Source: Methanobacteriota archaeon (lineage in GTDB: Archaea > Thermoplasmatota > Poseidoniia > Poseidoniales > Poseidoniaceae). From it: DNA of 7,721 nt. This document shows positions 7,301-7,721 of the stretch, piece after piece. The notes under the pieces are model-generated. The model had not been told where the DNA came from and ran no database searches. It saw nothing but the letters and a program-made list of their open reading frames with translations. The stretch is taken from the NCBI GenBank assembly GCA_011525095.1, contig WTIV01000107.1, positions 1 to 7,721 on the forward strand, given 5' to 3'. Position numbers and translations under genes: made by a program. How positions within the stretch are numbered: the first letter of the stretch is position 1; the number at the start of each line of letters is the position of its first letter.

Positions 7301-7721
7301 AGTCGCCGCCGTACATCTCGACCGAGTTACATGTTCCAGTATTGTTGGAGATTATGTTGTTTGCAAAATACAGACGTGCTTTGCTTGGGGAGGGGACGTT
7401 CCATCCCTGATCCTTGTGGTGATATTCACCAATGAGTACTGGTTCTTTTGCTGTGTTTAGAATTGTGTTGTTTTCTGCACTAACATCAGATTCACCATAA
7501 ATCCACACACCGTTCCATCCACCAATCGGTCCAATTGTATTGCCATTTGCGGTCACGAATGAGGATCTAATACCAAATCCGGAACCTTCTGCAGCCCCAG
7601 AAATGGTATTTCTTTCTGCAAGAACAATAGCACCATCATATGCAGTAATTCCTGCTCCGTCAGTAGGAGTGATTACGTTGTCTGAAATCACGAATGTGTA
7701 ATTTTGGCCATTCGCAGACAA
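4368..7721 (-). CDS. Partial giant surface protein: beta-helix, Ca-loop insert, Ig-like repeats, C-terminal membrane anchor
   Basis: This is the 3' part of a gene entering from the right edge: 1117 residues are visible, no start is in view, and the edge TTG is just an in-frame Leu codon. Residues about 10-235 are a right-handed parallel beta-helix of NosD/pectate-lyase style, with recurring Asn-Thr-Ile rungs (RNTISG, GNTIG, NNTILN, DNTVTNN). About 315-435 resemble a carboxypeptidase-regulatory-like beta-sandwich (DALVTIKDANGKPLYNMTTD) interrupted by a cysteine-flanked DGIDNDGD loop (384-403), probably calcium binding. Three Ig-like units follow (about 447-566, 567-674, 678-782), sharing TGSAHDG/TGTASDD/SGVARDNDG and VRxYDG. 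An unassigned beta domain (790-915) and a Big_6-like sandwich (916-1008) come next. A single membrane helix (about 1016-1038) precedes an acidic cytoplasmic segment, a Pro/Ala linker and a terminal motif GWIWDAQSNQWVADPNY. All ten cysteines and about eleven N-glycosylation sequons lie before the helix. It is inferred to be a cell-envelope protein for adhesion, glycan binding or glycan processing; no catalytic site is identified. Confidence 0.93.
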   Translation of the reverse strand: MSANGQNYTFVISDNVITPTDGAGITAYDGAIVLAERNTISGAAEGSGFGIRSSFVTANGNTIGPIGGWNGVWIYGESDVSAENNTILNTAKEPVLIGEYHHKDQGWNVPSPSKARLYFANNIISNNTGTCNSVEMYGGDFPCPAFHVYMASATFMDNTVTNNVGDGFRIKGGIVNAQNNDIEVGGFAANVSLYDDNYGNKYGSIAYFSGNSYTNASQIYNVTESRVAVQSEFMPDPGGNQMYPVMLTWDDRECPWDSSVCLQVPLTGVWPPKFMPLAMELNQNATTFTYSDIQNFDRSKIHIQNQNTAWGVQVEQGELVRYQVKADNSQVSDALVTIKDANGKPLYNMTTDPYGYTPWVTLPSNFHIDRNWNHQATDQGEDSCSDGIDNDGDTLADNQDPDCQSGNRELPTYSVEAKKFSKGTSTHDFTLTGMVDEVINLVNIAPSVGVDQNDGASFARTVSLTGSAHDGQSGPYFNNYDSWLKQFGDIKRVEIQPHGSQDWYLATDTSGANGEVTMTNWPFKTWSFDWDMANHFEEDVTFRVRSYDGLEESIVSTRVFKLNINPPTINLDAPLDGSTHDGQEVLFTGTASDDYQGVQGSDIRDIWFSVQGPNNYSANYPANAGGATAWSDTWNFSSLPSGDYTFTVWASDSNYCHEVVDVCAPEVITITIDNDNRIPIVQVSEPLPMESVRASDETVISGVARDNDGQVTRVEITIIDLASGIELNNGPNPITSFQPNGAWYTYWDTSNLIHDQQYEVQVRAYDGVDYSLMETVRVVIDNPADADNVKPTFNPTGWVDTITIFCDEKSSAFDKCGTGAEINLLDFFNDSDGVGPQSSHMVFDIYDDPSSALDDDYAYHIRITPEGKAVYNPMDSMYQTSNEISEWSMQGVMFEARDAFDSVEYSYQVNFIVRGVEFTAERTDEGAVKFGDSAEFQGTGLPNSVVTARLVKGDIKLNDTVVGEDGLWNMDITSSALDRDGSFEIYFEQDGQFIGKDDGNSITLKKGESATEGVSTWVWIVIAVVVIAILLAVGAFFFLEFEEEFEDDEAALAEMQKEEDPYAWAKARAAEQAAASAGELTPAPAPVPAAQPQHPGWIWDAQSNQWVADPNYRPPQQ

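Noticed and set aside
7719..7721. TTG at the right edge as start of the surface protein
   Set aside because: The protein begins mid beta-helix with no signal peptide, so the frame must continue beyond the edge.

Overview
The window looks like a chromosomal piece of a planktonic euryarchaeon. The best guess is a Marine Group II archaeon (Candidatus Poseidoniales) or a close Thermoplasmata relative. Three things support this: a short protein with an archaeal class III (type IV pilin-like) signal resembling haloarchaeal pilin-like families, a very large secreted repeat protein with one C-terminal membrane anchor and a tryptophan-rich cytoplasmic tail, and an archaeal-style winged-helix/NTPase/TPR regulator. 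The lineage is inferred from protein style only. No rRNA, tRNA or other marker gene is present.

Layout: the window holds four protein genes in two converging transcription units and is almost fully coding. On the plus strand, bases 2-1321 are the 3' part of a gene that enters from the left edge; its product looks extracytoplasmic. It overlaps by ATGA with a 156-residue pilin-like gene (1318-1788). On the minus strand, a giant surface protein gene enters from the right edge (7721-4368). After a 53-base spacer comes an 841-residue STAND-type NTPase (4314-1789). The two units meet tail to tail with no intergenic base: TGA ends at 1788 and the complement of TAA starts at 1789.

How the genes may work together: the plus-strand pair probably encodes components of a type IV pilus-like surface filament or an adhesive pseudopilin complex. 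The large minus-strand protein is a cell-surface protein with a beta-helix, a calcium-loop-like insert, Ig-like repeats, a membrane anchor and an acidic cytoplasmic tail. The STAND protein downstream of it (DNA-binding wing, ATPase switch, TPR sensor) is the only obvious regulator. A role in controlling the neighbouring surface genes is a reasonable hypothesis from position alone, not a demonstrated link. No CRISPR array, insertion sequence, RNA gene or phage gene was seen, and no stretch over 300 bases lacks a gene.
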